Positions 54,475 through 63,614 of a stretch of 64,000 nucleotides of DNA are shown piece by piece. This stretch comes from Flavobacteriia bacterium (lineage in GTDB: Bacteria; Bacteroidota; Bacteroidia; Flavobacteriales_D; Crocinitomicaceae), in NCBI GenBank assembly GCA_947446925.1, contig CANFHU010000003.1, positions 1 to 64,000 on the forward strand, given 5' to 3'. The stretch's first letter is position 1, and every line of letters starts with the position of its first letter. The notes under the pieces are model-generated. The model was not told the DNA's origin, made no database searches, and worked only from the letters and a program-made list of their open reading frames with translations. The position numbers and the translations under genes were made by a program.

Positions 54475-54612
54475 AGGTAAGTTTTAAACTCGCTAAATTA
54501 AAGTTTTAGGTTTGATTTTTATGTTTTTAATAAAAAGGTTATTGAAGGTTTAATGTTAAAAAGTTTTGCTATTCTCTATATTTTATAGGGATTAACCGCC
54601 CATTTTTGTAAT

Positions 54613-56064
54613 ATGAAAATACTTGTGTTTTTTTCGTTGTTTTGTTCTTTTGCTTTTTCACAAGCGAATCTAGATAGTGTATTGACCGCTTTCCAAAAAG
54701 ATAAAAGTTTAGCGAATGCCTCTATGAGTTTTTTAGCAATAGATTTATTGAATGATTCTGTTATTGGAAGTATCAATGATTCGATTTCTTTGCCACCAGC
54801 CTCAACGGTAAAATTATTTTCTACCGCTACTGCAATTGAGTTGTTAGGGCCGAGTTATGCGCCAAAAACAAAAGTTTATACTAATTCATTCGATACAAAA
54901 GATTCCATTTTACAAGGAAACATTTTTATTCGTGGAGCTGCAGACATTTCACTTGGTAGTCAATACTTTAATGCAGAAGATAGTCTAAGTCAATTTTTGT
55001 GGGCATGGGCTGATTCGCTTTATCAAAAAGGTATTCGCAAGATTTCCGGGGATATAATTGGGGATGGATCTGCTTTTGGGTATAACGGTGTCCCTAATGG
55101 TTGGGCTTACGATGATATTGGTAATTATTATGGATCGTATCCTGCCGGCCTTTCCATTTATGACAATTGGGTTCGCTTTTATTTTCAAGTTCCAGCACCA
55201 AAATTAAAACCGTTACTCCTAAAGACTTTTCCAATAATTCCAAATCTAACTTTGAAGAATCAATTGATTGCTGTAAATGGGGTAGGTGATAATTCGGTGA
55301 TTTATGGAGGGCCCTATAATTATGACCGTACAATAAGAGGTTCATTATCTGCAAATTCACCTGTTTTTATAGTAAAAGGGAGCATGCCTGATCCTGAACT
55401 TCAATTTCTACAAGCTTTCAAGGATGTTTTGCAATTGAGAGGTATTCAATTAGATGGACAATTAATTTCCTGTCGCGGAAATCAAGATAAGTTAAACCTA
55501 CCAATCGATTATACCAAATTACAATTGTTATTAGAACACACTGGAAAATCGGTGAAAGAAATTGCATACTGGACGAATATGAAAAGTATCAATGTGTTTG
55601 CTGAAACTTTAAATGCTTGGATTGGGTACGAAAAATTAGGAGAAGGGACCACAGAGAACGGCGTGAAAGTGATGGAAGAGCATTGGGCTTCGAGAATTAA
55701 TACCTTAGGGATGAATTTAACCGATGGTAGTGGACTTTCTCGTTCCAATAGTGTAAGTGCTAAAAACTATTGTGGATTATTAAAATATATGTATTTATCG
55801 AAAAATCGTGAAGTTTTTAAAGCTACGCTTCCAGTAGCTGGTGTTTCAGGAACTTTATCCTCTTTTTGTAAAGGTCAATGTGCAGAAGGGAAAATTTATG
55901 CGAAAAGTGGTACAATGCGTAGAATAAAATCCTATGCAGGGTATGTAGACACTGGTTCAGGAAAAAAAATTGCGTTTGCACTTATTGTCAATAATTATTC
56001 GTGTTCCAATAATGCTATCATGAAGAAAATGGAAGCAATAATGAATGCGTTATATCTGCAATAA
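54613..56064 (+). CDS. dacB: D-alanyl-D-alanine carboxypeptidase/endopeptidase (PBP4 type)
   Basis: A periplasmic penicillin-binding protein of 483 residues (signal peptide ending near AFSQ, about 17). It trims peptidoglycan stem peptides and cuts DD cross-links. Active-site motifs: S64-x-x-K67 in PPASTVKLFS, the SGLSRSN segment (about 373-379), and K431-S-G in YAKSGTMRR. All three are present, so it should be active. A near-consensus -7 box (CATTTTTG, 54601-54608) ends 4 bases before the ATG. The stop lies one base from the convergent ddl stop. Confidence 0.94.
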   Translation: MKILVFFSLFCSFAFSQANLDSVLTAFQKDKSLANASMSFLAIDLLNDSVIGSINDSISLPPASTVKLFSTATAIELLGPSYAPKTKVYTNSFDTKDSILQGNIFIRGAADISLGSQYFNAEDSLSQFLWAWADSLYQKGIRKISGDIIGDGSAFGYNGVPNGWAYDDIGNYYGSYPAGLSIYDNWVRFYFQVPAPKLKPLLLKTFPIIPNLTLKNQLIAVNGVGDNSVIYGGPYNYDRTIRGSLSANSPVFIVKGSMPDPELQFLQAFKDVLQLRGIQLDGQLISCRGNQDKLNLPIDYTKLQLLLEHTGKSVKEIAYWTNMKSINVFAETLNAWIGYEKLGEGTTENGVKVMEEHWASRINTLGMNLTDGSGLSRSNSVSAKNYCGLLKYMYLSKNREVFKATLPVAGVSGTLSSFCKGQCAEGKIYAKSGTMRRIKSYAGYVDTGSGKKIAFALIVNNYSCSNNAIMKKMEAIMNALYLQ

Positions 56065-56065
56065 A

Positions 56066-57028
56066 TTATAACTCTTTTTGAAGAATATCTCCCCAGAATT
56101 CTTGAATACTTTTACCTTGGTGTGCTAACATACGAGGCACAATACTAGCTTCTGAAAATCCTGGTGTAGTATTTACTTCAATAACATGAGGTATTTGGTC
56201 GACAAGCATGAAATCGATACGTGCTATGGAACGTAATTTAAGTAGTTGATAGATTTTAATACTTAATTCATTTATTCGGCTAACTTCAATTTCACTTATA
56301 CGAGCAGGTATAATTTCTTCGGATTTACCAAGATATTTCGCTTCAAAATCGAAAAAGTCATTTTCACTTACAATTTCTGTAATTGGAAGTGTTTGAATAC
56401 CTGACTTGGAATTATAAACGCCACATGTAACTTCTGTTCCCTTTAAAAAAGATTCTATCACAACGGTTCTCCCTTCTGCAAAGGCTTTTTCAAGTGCAGG
56501 TTGTAGTTCTTCCTGCGTGTTAACTTTTGAAATACCATAACTAGAACCAGAATCAGATGGCTTTACAAAACATGGTAAACCTAGATTTACGATAATTTCT
56601 TCGGAAGTAAAATCATTGATTTTAGTTAATAACAAGGATTTTGCTACTGGAATATCAAACCCTTTTAAGAATTGATTGCAGTACCATTTGTCAAAGGATA
56701 ATTCGGATGCTAATGCTCCTGAATTGACATATGGAATTTCTTGCATTTCTAATATTGCTTGTATTTTTCCGTTCTCACCTGGATTACCATGGATATAAAT
56801 GATAGCAGCATCGATTTGTCTTTTTTGTCCTTCAAAAACATAGGATTGGTCCCATGGATTATATTCAACTCGTTGATTTGAAATAAGAGCGGTCCAACTT
56901 TCTTTTGTTACTTCTACCAAAAATGGGAAATATCCCTCTGGAAAATTGTTTAAAATTGTAATAGCACTTTTTTTGGAAATTTCAAATTCAGAAGAAAATC
57001 CTCCGCATAATATCGCAATGTGTTTCAT
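56066..57028 (-). CDS. ddl: D-alanine--D-alanine ligase
   Basis: ATP-grasp enzyme that makes D-Ala-D-Ala for peptidoglycan, 320 residues. Seen: the N-terminal ILCGGFSSEFEISKKSA, YIHGNPGENGKIQAILEMQEIPYVNSGALASELSFDK, GLPCFVKPSDSGSSYGISKV, GTEVTCGVYN and the final HVIEVNTTPGFSEASIVPRM. The frame extends upstream to 57085. A minus-strand -7 box at 57048-57055 and homologue starts at MKHIAILCGG make ATG 57028 the right start. It is divergent from the PASTA gene. Confidence 0.96.
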   Translation of the reverse strand: MKHIAILCGGFSSEFEISKKSAITILNNFPEGYFPFLVEVTKESWTALISNQRVEYNPWDQSYVFEGQKRQIDAAIIYIHGNPGENGKIQAILEMQEIPYVNSGALASELSFDKWYCNQFLKGFDIPVAKSLLLTKINDFTSEEIIVNLGLPCFVKPSDSGSSYGISKVNTQEELQPALEKAFAEGRTVVIESFLKGTEVTCGVYNSKSGIQTLPITEIVSENDFFDFEAKYLGKSEEIIPARISEIEVSRINELSIKIYQLLKLRSIARIDFMLVDQIPHVIEVNTTPGFSEASIVPRMLAHQGKSIQEFWGDILQKEL

Positions 57029-57047
57029 AGTAGATGAATTGAAGACC

Positions 57048-57055
57048 CAAAAATA
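57048..57055 (-). promoter_or_regulatory. -7 promoter box for ddl
   Basis: TATTTTTG on the minus strand lies 19 bases before ATG 57028, inside a 93-base divergent intergenic region. Confidence 0.65.
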
Positions 57056-57094
57056 GATACTATTATGATTAAATCCATTATTCATAATTATATT

Positions 57095-57102
57095 TATATT
57101 TG
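57095..57102 (+). promoter_or_regulatory. -7 promoter box for the PASTA gene
   Basis: TATATTTG lies 19 bases before ATG 57122. It makes the in-frame start at 57065 unlikely. Confidence 0.7.
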
Positions 57103-57121
57103 TTTGTTAAATTTTGGTCTC

Positions 57122-57949
57122 ATGAATATCTTAAAGAATATACTTGCATTTCTCACAACCAAGCATTTTATCAAGCAGGTTGGTTTGTTGATTTTATGCT
57201 ATTTATTGTTAATTGGCGGTACATTGCTTTATTTAGATATTCGAACACATCATGGAGAAAAAATAGCAGTTCCGAATATTGTTGGAAAACATATTGAGAA
57301 TATTGACGATTTACTAGAAGATTCTGAGTTAGATTACATTGTTTTAGATTCTATCTACAGACCGGATGTTCGCGAAGGGACCATTATCAAACAAAATCCT
57401 GAACCAACTTCTAGAACTAAAGTTTTCGTAAAAAGTACTCGAATCGTTGAGATAAGCCTTTCCAAAAAAATAAATTATGTGGTAGTTCCAGATTTGATGC
57501 ATAAGTCGAAAAGATATGCAGAAAGTATATTAAAGAACAGAGGTTTAAAATTTCAATTTTCTTTTAAAATTAGTCCGAACGATATTGATGCTGTAATTTC
57601 TCAAAAATATAAGGGAAGAAGAATTAAAGAAGGCGCTAAAATTCCACATGGTTCTGTTATTCATTTAATTATTGGTAAAGGTTCGAAAGAAGATCCTTTT
57701 GAAGTTCCAGATTTATATGGAATGTCGTATACACAAGCGGATTCTGTAATTTATGAGTTACCTTCCGTATCTTTAATCATTGGAGATTGTGCAGGATGTA
57801 AAACAAAGAAAGATACTTTGAGAGCACGTATTGCATCTCAAACACCTGAATTTTTTAAAGGAAATATGCGCCCACCAGGTTCAGATATTGTAATCTTCCT
57901 AGAGAAAGATTTTGTAGATAAGCGCTCGGATGAATCAAGCGAAGAATAA
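57122..57949 (+). CDS. Membrane-anchored PASTA-repeat protein
   Basis: A 275-residue protein with one TM helix (about 19-39, VGLLILCYLLLIGGTLLYLDI) and three extracytoplasmic PASTA domains starting near VPNIVGKHIENIDDLL, VPDLMHKSKRYAESIL and VPDLYGMSYTQADSVI. PASTA domains bind peptidoglycan-like ligands. In Gram-positives they sit on Ser/Thr kinases or PBPs, but here there is no kinase or transpeptidase part. I recall the pairing with ddl and an RluA-type synthase in other Bacteroidota. A scaffold or sensor role at the cell wall is inferred. The third repeat holds CAGCKTKKD, a possible CxxC pair. Confidence 0.9.
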   Translation: MNILKNILAFLTTKHFIKQVGLLILCYLLLIGGTLLYLDIRTHHGEKIAVPNIVGKHIENIDDLLEDSELDYIVLDSIYRPDVREGTIIKQNPEPTSRTKVFVKSTRIVEISLSKKINYVVVPDLMHKSKRYAESILKNRGLKFQFSFKISPNDIDAVISQKYKGRRIKEGAKIPHGSVIHLIIGKGSKEDPFEVPDLYGMSYTQADSVIYELPSVSLIIGDCAGCKTKKDTLRARIASQTPEFFKGNMRPPGSDIVIFLEKDFVDKRSDESSEE

Positions 57950-57997
57950 TAAATTCTACTTTTTTCCGTTGAAGTAAAGTTGATTTAATTTTTTGAT

Positions 57998-60274
57998 ATG
58001 CGTTTTATCTTTTTTGTTGTTTTGTTTTCTCTGACTAGTTTAAAACTTGTTGCGCAAGATGAAATTTTAGTTCCATTAGAAACTAATTTAGCAGGCACTT
58101 CTCATAAAAATTTAAAACGAAATAAATCAATTGATTCGATCATCATTTATAGTGTTGATACTCTCAAACTTCCAATTTTTGATGATTTCTCAACAAATCG
58201 TTTTCAAAAGTATGATTCTTCCTACACCGGGAACATCAAAAACACCTTGTTTTACTCGTTAAAAAATAAAGTGACCAGCAAACCTTTATATACATTTTCC
58301 AATTATACATTTAATAAATCGTATACTTCCATCTATAATTCTGCCACTAAAAAAGATACGACTATTTTGAATAAATCGATAACGGTTGTTGCGTATAATT
58401 TAGCAACCTATCCACCTTCAACGCAAGATCGAGTTGTTTATCCTGCCTATTCTTATTATGATACTATCGGTATAAAAAATTCACATGATTCAATAAAAAT
58501 AAATACGAATGATGTACGTTTAGATTCTGCTCGTGTCTTTTTTAAATCTTTGAAAGACAATCATGCTATTTGGATAGATTCATTTGCGTTTCATAATTAT
58601 ACTTTGGCATACCAACCATGGTCTTTAGGTGTTGCAAGTTTTGATGGTTTAAATGACAAAGGTTATCCTTATGCTATAAACACAGAATCGAGAGGGTATG
58701 GAGACTATCTAACATCCAAAAATATTGATTTGTCTTCCTTGGATCCTGCTGATTCTGTATATATAAGTTTTGCATACCAGCCTAAGGGGTTTGGAGATGC
58801 GCCTGAAAATATAAACGACGGTTCCAAACAACAGCACGATTCACTTTGTCTGCAAGTTTATCGTCCGGATTGGGATATATGGGTTTCAATTTGGGGTACT
58901 ACCGTTGAGTCGGACCCTGTAAAATTTGAGGCAGAAGCAAAAATGTTTAAAAAAGTACATCTCCCAATTTCAAATCCTGCTTTTTTTAAGAAAAATTTCA
59001 AATTCCGTTTTGTTAATTATGGTGATATTTCTGGAAGTTTAGACCATTTTCATGTAGATTATGTAGAGTTGAAAAAAGATTCGAAATTATCAGATACGAA
59101 TGTTTTTAAAGATTTTGCATTAGTATACCCTACGGGGTCGCTTTTAGAAGAATATACTTCTGTTCCTTGGAAGCATTATCAGAATTTGACTAAAAATGTA
59201 ATTAATGATTCAGTGACCATTTCACTTCATAATGGTTTTGCTATACCACAACAAAATTTAGATGGTACGTTAGAGATATTTCACAAGAATAATAAGATAA
59301 ATTCGATCCATTTACCGGGACAAAAATTATCCGGAGGGGATATAAATTACTTGCCTTTAACTACCTATAATAATTACTTTGATTTTTCTAAAGAGGCTTT
59401 AAATTTCCCGAAAAATTCGGATGATTCTGCTACTTTTTTTATTAAAACAATTATTCCAGCGCCATTTGAACAAAAATATTATACTGCTTATGTTCAAAAT
59501 GATACTGCTTATACCTACCAAATATTCAGAGATTATTATGCGTATGATGATGGGAGTGCCGAGTTAGCCTATGGTTTAAAAACACCTTCCGCAACAATTG
59601 CATATAAGTTTGAACCTTATATGACCGATTCGTTATTAGGTATCGCAATTCATTTTGTTCCAACAGTTTCGGATAAATCCAAAAAATTATTCTCTTTAAG
59701 TGTATGGGATGAAAAAGATGGATTACCGAATAAAGTTATTTATCAGGATGAAGATTTTTCTCCGCAACAACCTATTTATCAAGGGAAAAGAAACAAGTAT
59801 ACAAATTATTATTTCAAAGATTTTAAACGTCTGCAAATGACAGGAACCTTTTTTGTTGGAGTCAAGCAATTTGATCAAGATCCGTTAAATATTGGTTTTG
59901 ATGTAAATACGGTGACAAATGCTAAAATGTATTATTCGAATGCTGGAACGGAATGGAATAAATCCTTGACGAAAGGGGCGTTAATGATTCGTCCAATTTT
60001 TACGTCTAATTTGAATAAACATGTTGGTGTACAGGAAGTGAGTACGATTGAATCCCAAAGTGTAAAATTACATCCAAATCCTACACAAGAATTTATTTCA
60101 ATTACTCCAACCTACGAAAGTTATGATGGTGGTGTACTTCAAGATATTCAAGGTAAAATAGTAATGCAGATTACTCAATATCAAACTACTATTTCGATGA
60201 TAGATTTACCAGCAGGCATCTATCTTTTTCAAGATAAAGTTACAGGTCAAACATATAAAATAAGCAAACTATAA
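57998..60274 (+). CDS. Large exported protein with T9SS type A sorting domain
   Basis: A 758-residue protein with a signal peptide ending near LVAQ (about 20). Its long beta-rich passenger has no domain I can name; segments such as SVYISFAYQPKGFGDAPE and DHFHVDYVELKKD look jelly-roll-like. A C-terminal T9SS type A signal covers about 685-758 (VKLHPNPTQEFISITP, LQDIQGKIV, MIDLPAGIYLFQ). It should be secreted across the outer membrane by the type IX system. It lies 48 bases after the PASTA gene and shares one base with the rluD-like start, so it is in their operon. Confidence 0.88.
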   Translation: MRFIFFVVLFSLTSLKLVAQDEILVPLETNLAGTSHKNLKRNKSIDSIIIYSVDTLKLPIFDDFSTNRFQKYDSSYTGNIKNTLFYSLKNKVTSKPLYTFSNYTFNKSYTSIYNSATKKDTTILNKSITVVAYNLATYPPSTQDRVVYPAYSYYDTIGIKNSHDSIKINTNDVRLDSARVFFKSLKDNHAIWIDSFAFHNYTLAYQPWSLGVASFDGLNDKGYPYAINTESRGYGDYLTSKNIDLSSLDPADSVYISFAYQPKGFGDAPENINDGSKQQHDSLCLQVYRPDWDIWVSIWGTTVESDPVKFEAEAKMFKKVHLPISNPAFFKKNFKFRFVNYGDISGSLDHFHVDYVELKKDSKLSDTNVFKDFALVYPTGSLLEEYTSVPWKHYQNLTKNVINDSVTISLHNGFAIPQQNLDGTLEIFHKNNKINSIHLPGQKLSGGDINYLPLTTYNNYFDFSKEALNFPKNSDDSATFFIKTIIPAPFEQKYYTAYVQNDTAYTYQIFRDYYAYDDGSAELAYGLKTPSATIAYKFEPYMTDSLLGIAIHFVPTVSDKSKKLFSLSVWDEKDGLPNKVIYQDEDFSPQQPIYQGKRNKYTNYYFKDFKRLQMTGTFFVGVKQFDQDPLNIGFDVNTVTNAKMYYSNAGTEWNKSLTKGALMIRPIFTSNLNKHVGVQEVSTIESQSVKLHPNPTQEFISITPTYESYDGGVLQDIQGKIVMQITQYQTTISMIDLPAGIYLFQDKVTGQTYKISKL

Positions 60275-61326
60275 TGGATAATTTCAATGAGGCAGAATGG
60301 GAAGAAAATGTTGGTGAAGATGAATTATTTGAACACCATAAATTCAAAGTAGACAAAGGACAAGAAATAATTCGAATTGACAAATTTTTATTAGACCGTT
60401 TACCAAATACTTCGCGAAATAAAATTCAAGTAGCAGCTCGAAATGGAAATGTGCTTGCCAATAAATTACCGATAAAACCAAATTACAAGGTTAAATATGG
60501 AGATGAAATTTCAGTAGTGTTTCCATATCCAATTCGAGAGATTGAATTAATTCCTGAAAATATTCCAATTAAAATAGCCTATGAGGATGAATTTTTAGCT
60601 GTTGTTCATAAACCTTCTGAAATGGTCGTTCATCCAGGCTATGGAAATTATACGGGAACTTTAGTAAATGCGTTGGTTTATCACTTTGATAATCTTCCTG
60701 TTAAAACTGCAGATTATTCTGGAAGACCAGGTTTGGTTCATCGTTTAGATAAAAATACAACCGGATTAATGGTAATTGCAAAAACGGAATTTGTACTTAC
60801 GCATTTGGCAAAACAATTTTTTGATCGTACGACAGAACGAAGGTATAATGCACTTGTTTGGGGAGATGTTAAGGAAGATACAGGTACCATCATAGGAAAT
60901 ATTGGTAGATCCTTAAAAAACAGAAAAGTGATGGCCGTTTTTCCGGAGGGAAGTGAACATGGAAAACATGCAGTGACACATTACACTGTTTTACAACGAT
61001 TTGGATTAGTTACTTTAATAGAGTGTAAACTTGAAACAGGTCGTACACATCAAATACGTGCACACATGAAATCCATTGGTCATCCATTATTTAATGATAA
61101 CGAATATGGAGGTGATTCCATTTTAAGAGGTACAACGCATACCAAATACAAACAATTTGTAGAAAACTGTTTTTCACTTATACCTGGTCAGGCTTTACAC
61201 GCTAAAACACTTGGTTTCATGCATCCTATGACAAATAAATCATTAAGTTTTGATTCTGAATTACCTGCTGGTTTTCAGGAGATTTTAAAAAAATGGGAAA
61301 ATTACACACAAGGCTCTAGGGAGTAG
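60274..61326 (+). CDS. rluD: RluA-family pseudouridine synthase (RluD-like)
   Basis: rRNA pseudouridine synthase of 350 residues. An acidic N-terminal leader (about 1-30) precedes an S4 RNA-binding domain (about 34-95, IRIDKFLLDRLPNTSRNKIQ). The catalytic domain has PGLVHRLDKNTTGLMVIAK with catalytic D159, ERRYNALVWG and TGRTHQIRAHMKSIGHPLFND. The family modifies the 23S rRNA helix 69 region in the RluD case; the exact site here is inferred. The ATG shares its A with the TAA stop of the T9SS cargo gene. Confidence 0.93.
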   Translation: MDNFNEAEWEENVGEDELFEHHKFKVDKGQEIIRIDKFLLDRLPNTSRNKIQVAARNGNVLANKLPIKPNYKVKYGDEISVVFPYPIREIELIPENIPIKIAYEDEFLAVVHKPSEMVVHPGYGNYTGTLVNALVYHFDNLPVKTADYSGRPGLVHRLDKNTTGLMVIAKTEFVLTHLAKQFFDRTTERRYNALVWGDVKEDTGTIIGNIGRSLKNRKVMAVFPEGSEHGKHAVTHYTVLQRFGLVTLIECKLETGRTHQIRAHMKSIGHPLFNDNEYGGDSILRGTTHTKYKQFVENCFSLIPGQALHAKTLGFMHPMTNKSLSFDSELPAGFQEILKKWENYTQGSRE

Positions 61327-61410
61327 TTTATTTTCCCGCTATCGTTTTGTAGTTTCGTGATTTATACTTACTTTCAAATCCTATTTGTTAGAACTAAATT
61401 GATAAACATT

Positions 61411-63552
61411 ATGTTATTTCGTAATATACTTTTTTTCTGTATGTTAATACTTGCTTTTCAGGTATTTAGTCAAGAGCCAAAAGAAATTAAAAAAGCAAAT
61501 AAAGCATTTCAAGATGAAAATTATATAGAAGCAGTTAAGCTTACTATGTATGCATTTGAAAAGGTAAATCCAAAAAATCGAAAAGCTTCTGAGAGAAAAG
61601 GGGATATGGCATTCAAAACAGGGGAATGTTACAGAAAGTTAGAAGATTATAAAAATGCATTGGATTGGTATCAAAAAGCACTTGTTGTAAATTACCAAAC
61701 AATACACCCAGAAGTTTTGTTTTATTATGCGGAAATGATTCGATATATGGGCGATTATAACTTAGCGATTGAAAATTATAATGCATACAAGACTATTGCA
61801 CCTACAGATACTAGAGCGGATGCAGGTTTAGTAGCATGTAAAGAAGTAGCTAAATTCATGTCACATAAGACAAATCACATTGTTTCAAATATTTCCGTGT
61901 TAAACAAGGATGGGTTTGATATGTCTCCAGTATTTGCAGACAAAAAGAAAACTTCTGTCATTTTTAGTTCCAATAGACCAAGCCCGATGTCTGGTGAGAC
62001 GGACCCAAGAACAGGAGAGTCTCATATGGATTTATGGTTGACACAAATTGATAAAAAAGGAAATTTCGGAGAGCCAGTTTTGTTGCCAGGTGAAAAAATA
62101 AACACAGAATTTAATGAAGGAACTGTTTGCTTTGATAGTAAATTCAAAAAGATGTTTTTTACGCGTTGTCCGTATGAAAAAAATAAAAATTTAGGTTGTG
62201 AAATTTGGATGTCTGAACTACGAGGTAAAGATTGGGCAGAACCAATAAAATTACCTTTAAAAAACGCAGATTCTGTTTCGATTGGGCATCCATGTGTTTC
62301 TGGAGATGGGAATTTTTTAATTTTTGTAGCAGAATTAACAGGTGGATTCGGTGGGAAAGATTTATGGTATTCTACATATTCAAAAAAAGCAGATATTTGG
62401 TCACCTCCTGTGAATTTAGGACCTGAAATTAATACTGCTGGAAACGAGATGTTCCCTACGTTTAATGCTTATGAAGATTTGTATTTTGCTACAGATGGTA
62501 GACCTGGTTTAGGAGCGTTGGATATCTTCAAAGCAATTAAAAGTTCTGCAAATGGCAAGAATTTATGGGAAAAAGCAGAAAACATCGGTTATCCAAGAAA
62601 TTCCGAAGCAAATGATTTTGGATTAATTGAAATTAATGAAACAGAGGGGTATTTAACTTCCGAAAGAAAGTCTGGATTGGGTAAAGCCTTCAAAACAGAC
62701 TTGTATAAATACCAATTGCCTCCAAATAAATACGATATCAAAATTATCGTGAGTAAACTTGGTCAAATTGAAAAGAAAATAGGAAATGTTAAAGTCGTAA
62801 TTATTGGTTCAGATAGTTCGAAAGTAGAGGGGGTTACAGATAAAAAGGGAGTAATCTTCTTTGAGACGAAAGCAAATGGAGAACGTGTGATTAAAGAAAA
62901 CACCGATTATACGATTTTAACTTATCGTGTTGGCGCTGAAAAAAATAAAAGTGAAACACAATTTACTACACGTGGATTAAGATATGACCAAAACTTTATT
63001 ATAGACGTACCTTTACTTATTCCTGAAGAAAAAATTCGTATACCAGAAGTGCGCTATGCTTTCGGTAAATGGGAATTATTACAAGATTCTACAATTAGTT
63101 CAAAAGATTCCTTGAATTTCGTTTACGATGTATTGATGAAATATCCAAAAATGATTTTGGAATTAAGTTCACATACCGATTGTAGAGGTAATGATGATTT
63201 TAATTTAAAACTTTCTAATAATAGAGCACGCGAGTGTGTGAAGTATTTAGTGGAAGAAAAAGGGATTGATATTCGTCGCTTAATTCCTGTTGGTAAAGGT
63301 GAAAAAGAACCTGTAAAATGGATTGATGAGCGAGGAAAAGCGGTTGTTTTATCTGAAAAATATATTACACAATTTAAAACCAAAGATCTTATAAAATTTG
63401 AAAAACTTCATGCTTTAAATAGACGAACAGAAGGTTTTGTTAGAGGCATGGATTTTGATCCAGATTTGGCAGAACAAAAATTGCTTTCTCCAGTAGAGAA
63501 TTTAAAATTGGATAAGAAAGATTCCAAAAAAGGGAAAAAGAAAAAGAAATAA
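61411..63552 (+). CDS. PorE-like protein: TPR, beta-propeller, CRD and OmpA domains
   Basis: A 713-residue exported protein (signal peptide ending near VFSQ, about 21). Domains in order: TPR repeats (about 25-140, KANKAFQDENYIEAVKL, YKNALDWYQKAL, YNLAIENYNAYK), a PD40/WD40-like propeller (about 165-430, SPVFADKKKTSVIFSSN, GGKDLWYSTYSK), a carboxypeptidase-regulatory-like fold (about 455-520) and an OmpA peptidoglycan-binding domain (about 560-650, SHTDCRGNDDFNLKLSNNRA). This order matches PorE, which anchors the type IX machine to peptidoglycan. No lipobox Cys is evident. It ends in a Lys-rich tail (GKKKKK). ATG 61411 fits the signal; the upstream frame to 61357 does not. Confidence 0.88.
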   Translation: MLFRNILFFCMLILAFQVFSQEPKEIKKANKAFQDENYIEAVKLTMYAFEKVNPKNRKASERKGDMAFKTGECYRKLEDYKNALDWYQKALVVNYQTIHPEVLFYYAEMIRYMGDYNLAIENYNAYKTIAPTDTRADAGLVACKEVAKFMSHKTNHIVSNISVLNKDGFDMSPVFADKKKTSVIFSSNRPSPMSGETDPRTGESHMDLWLTQIDKKGNFGEPVLLPGEKINTEFNEGTVCFDSKFKKMFFTRCPYEKNKNLGCEIWMSELRGKDWAEPIKLPLKNADSVSIGHPCVSGDGNFLIFVAELTGGFGGKDLWYSTYSKKADIWSPPVNLGPEINTAGNEMFPTFNAYEDLYFATDGRPGLGALDIFKAIKSSANGKNLWEKAENIGYPRNSEANDFGLIEINETEGYLTSERKSGLGKAFKTDLYKYQLPPNKYDIKIIVSKLGQIEKKIGNVKVVIIGSDSSKVEGVTDKKGVIFFETKANGERVIKENTDYTILTYRVGAEKNKSETQFTTRGLRYDQNFIIDVPLLIPEEKIRIPEVRYAFGKWELLQDSTISSKDSLNFVYDVLMKYPKMILELSSHTDCRGNDDFNLKLSNNRARECVKYLVEEKGIDIRRLIPVGKGEKEPVKWIDERGKAVVLSEKYITQFKTKDLIKFEKLHALNRRTEGFVRGMDFDPDLAEQKLLSPVENLKLDKKDSKKGKKKKK

Positions 63553-63561
63553 TAAGGTAAT

Positions 63562-63593
63562 AGAGCTAACATTACGTTTAAGCTCTCTTTTTT
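63562..63593 (+). terminator. Rho-independent terminator after the PorE-like gene
   Basis: AGAGCT (63562-63567) pairs with AGCTCT (63581-63586) and is followed by a T-run. Confidence 0.7.
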
Positions 63594-63614
63594 TACATTA
63601 AATAGCAAATTCTT

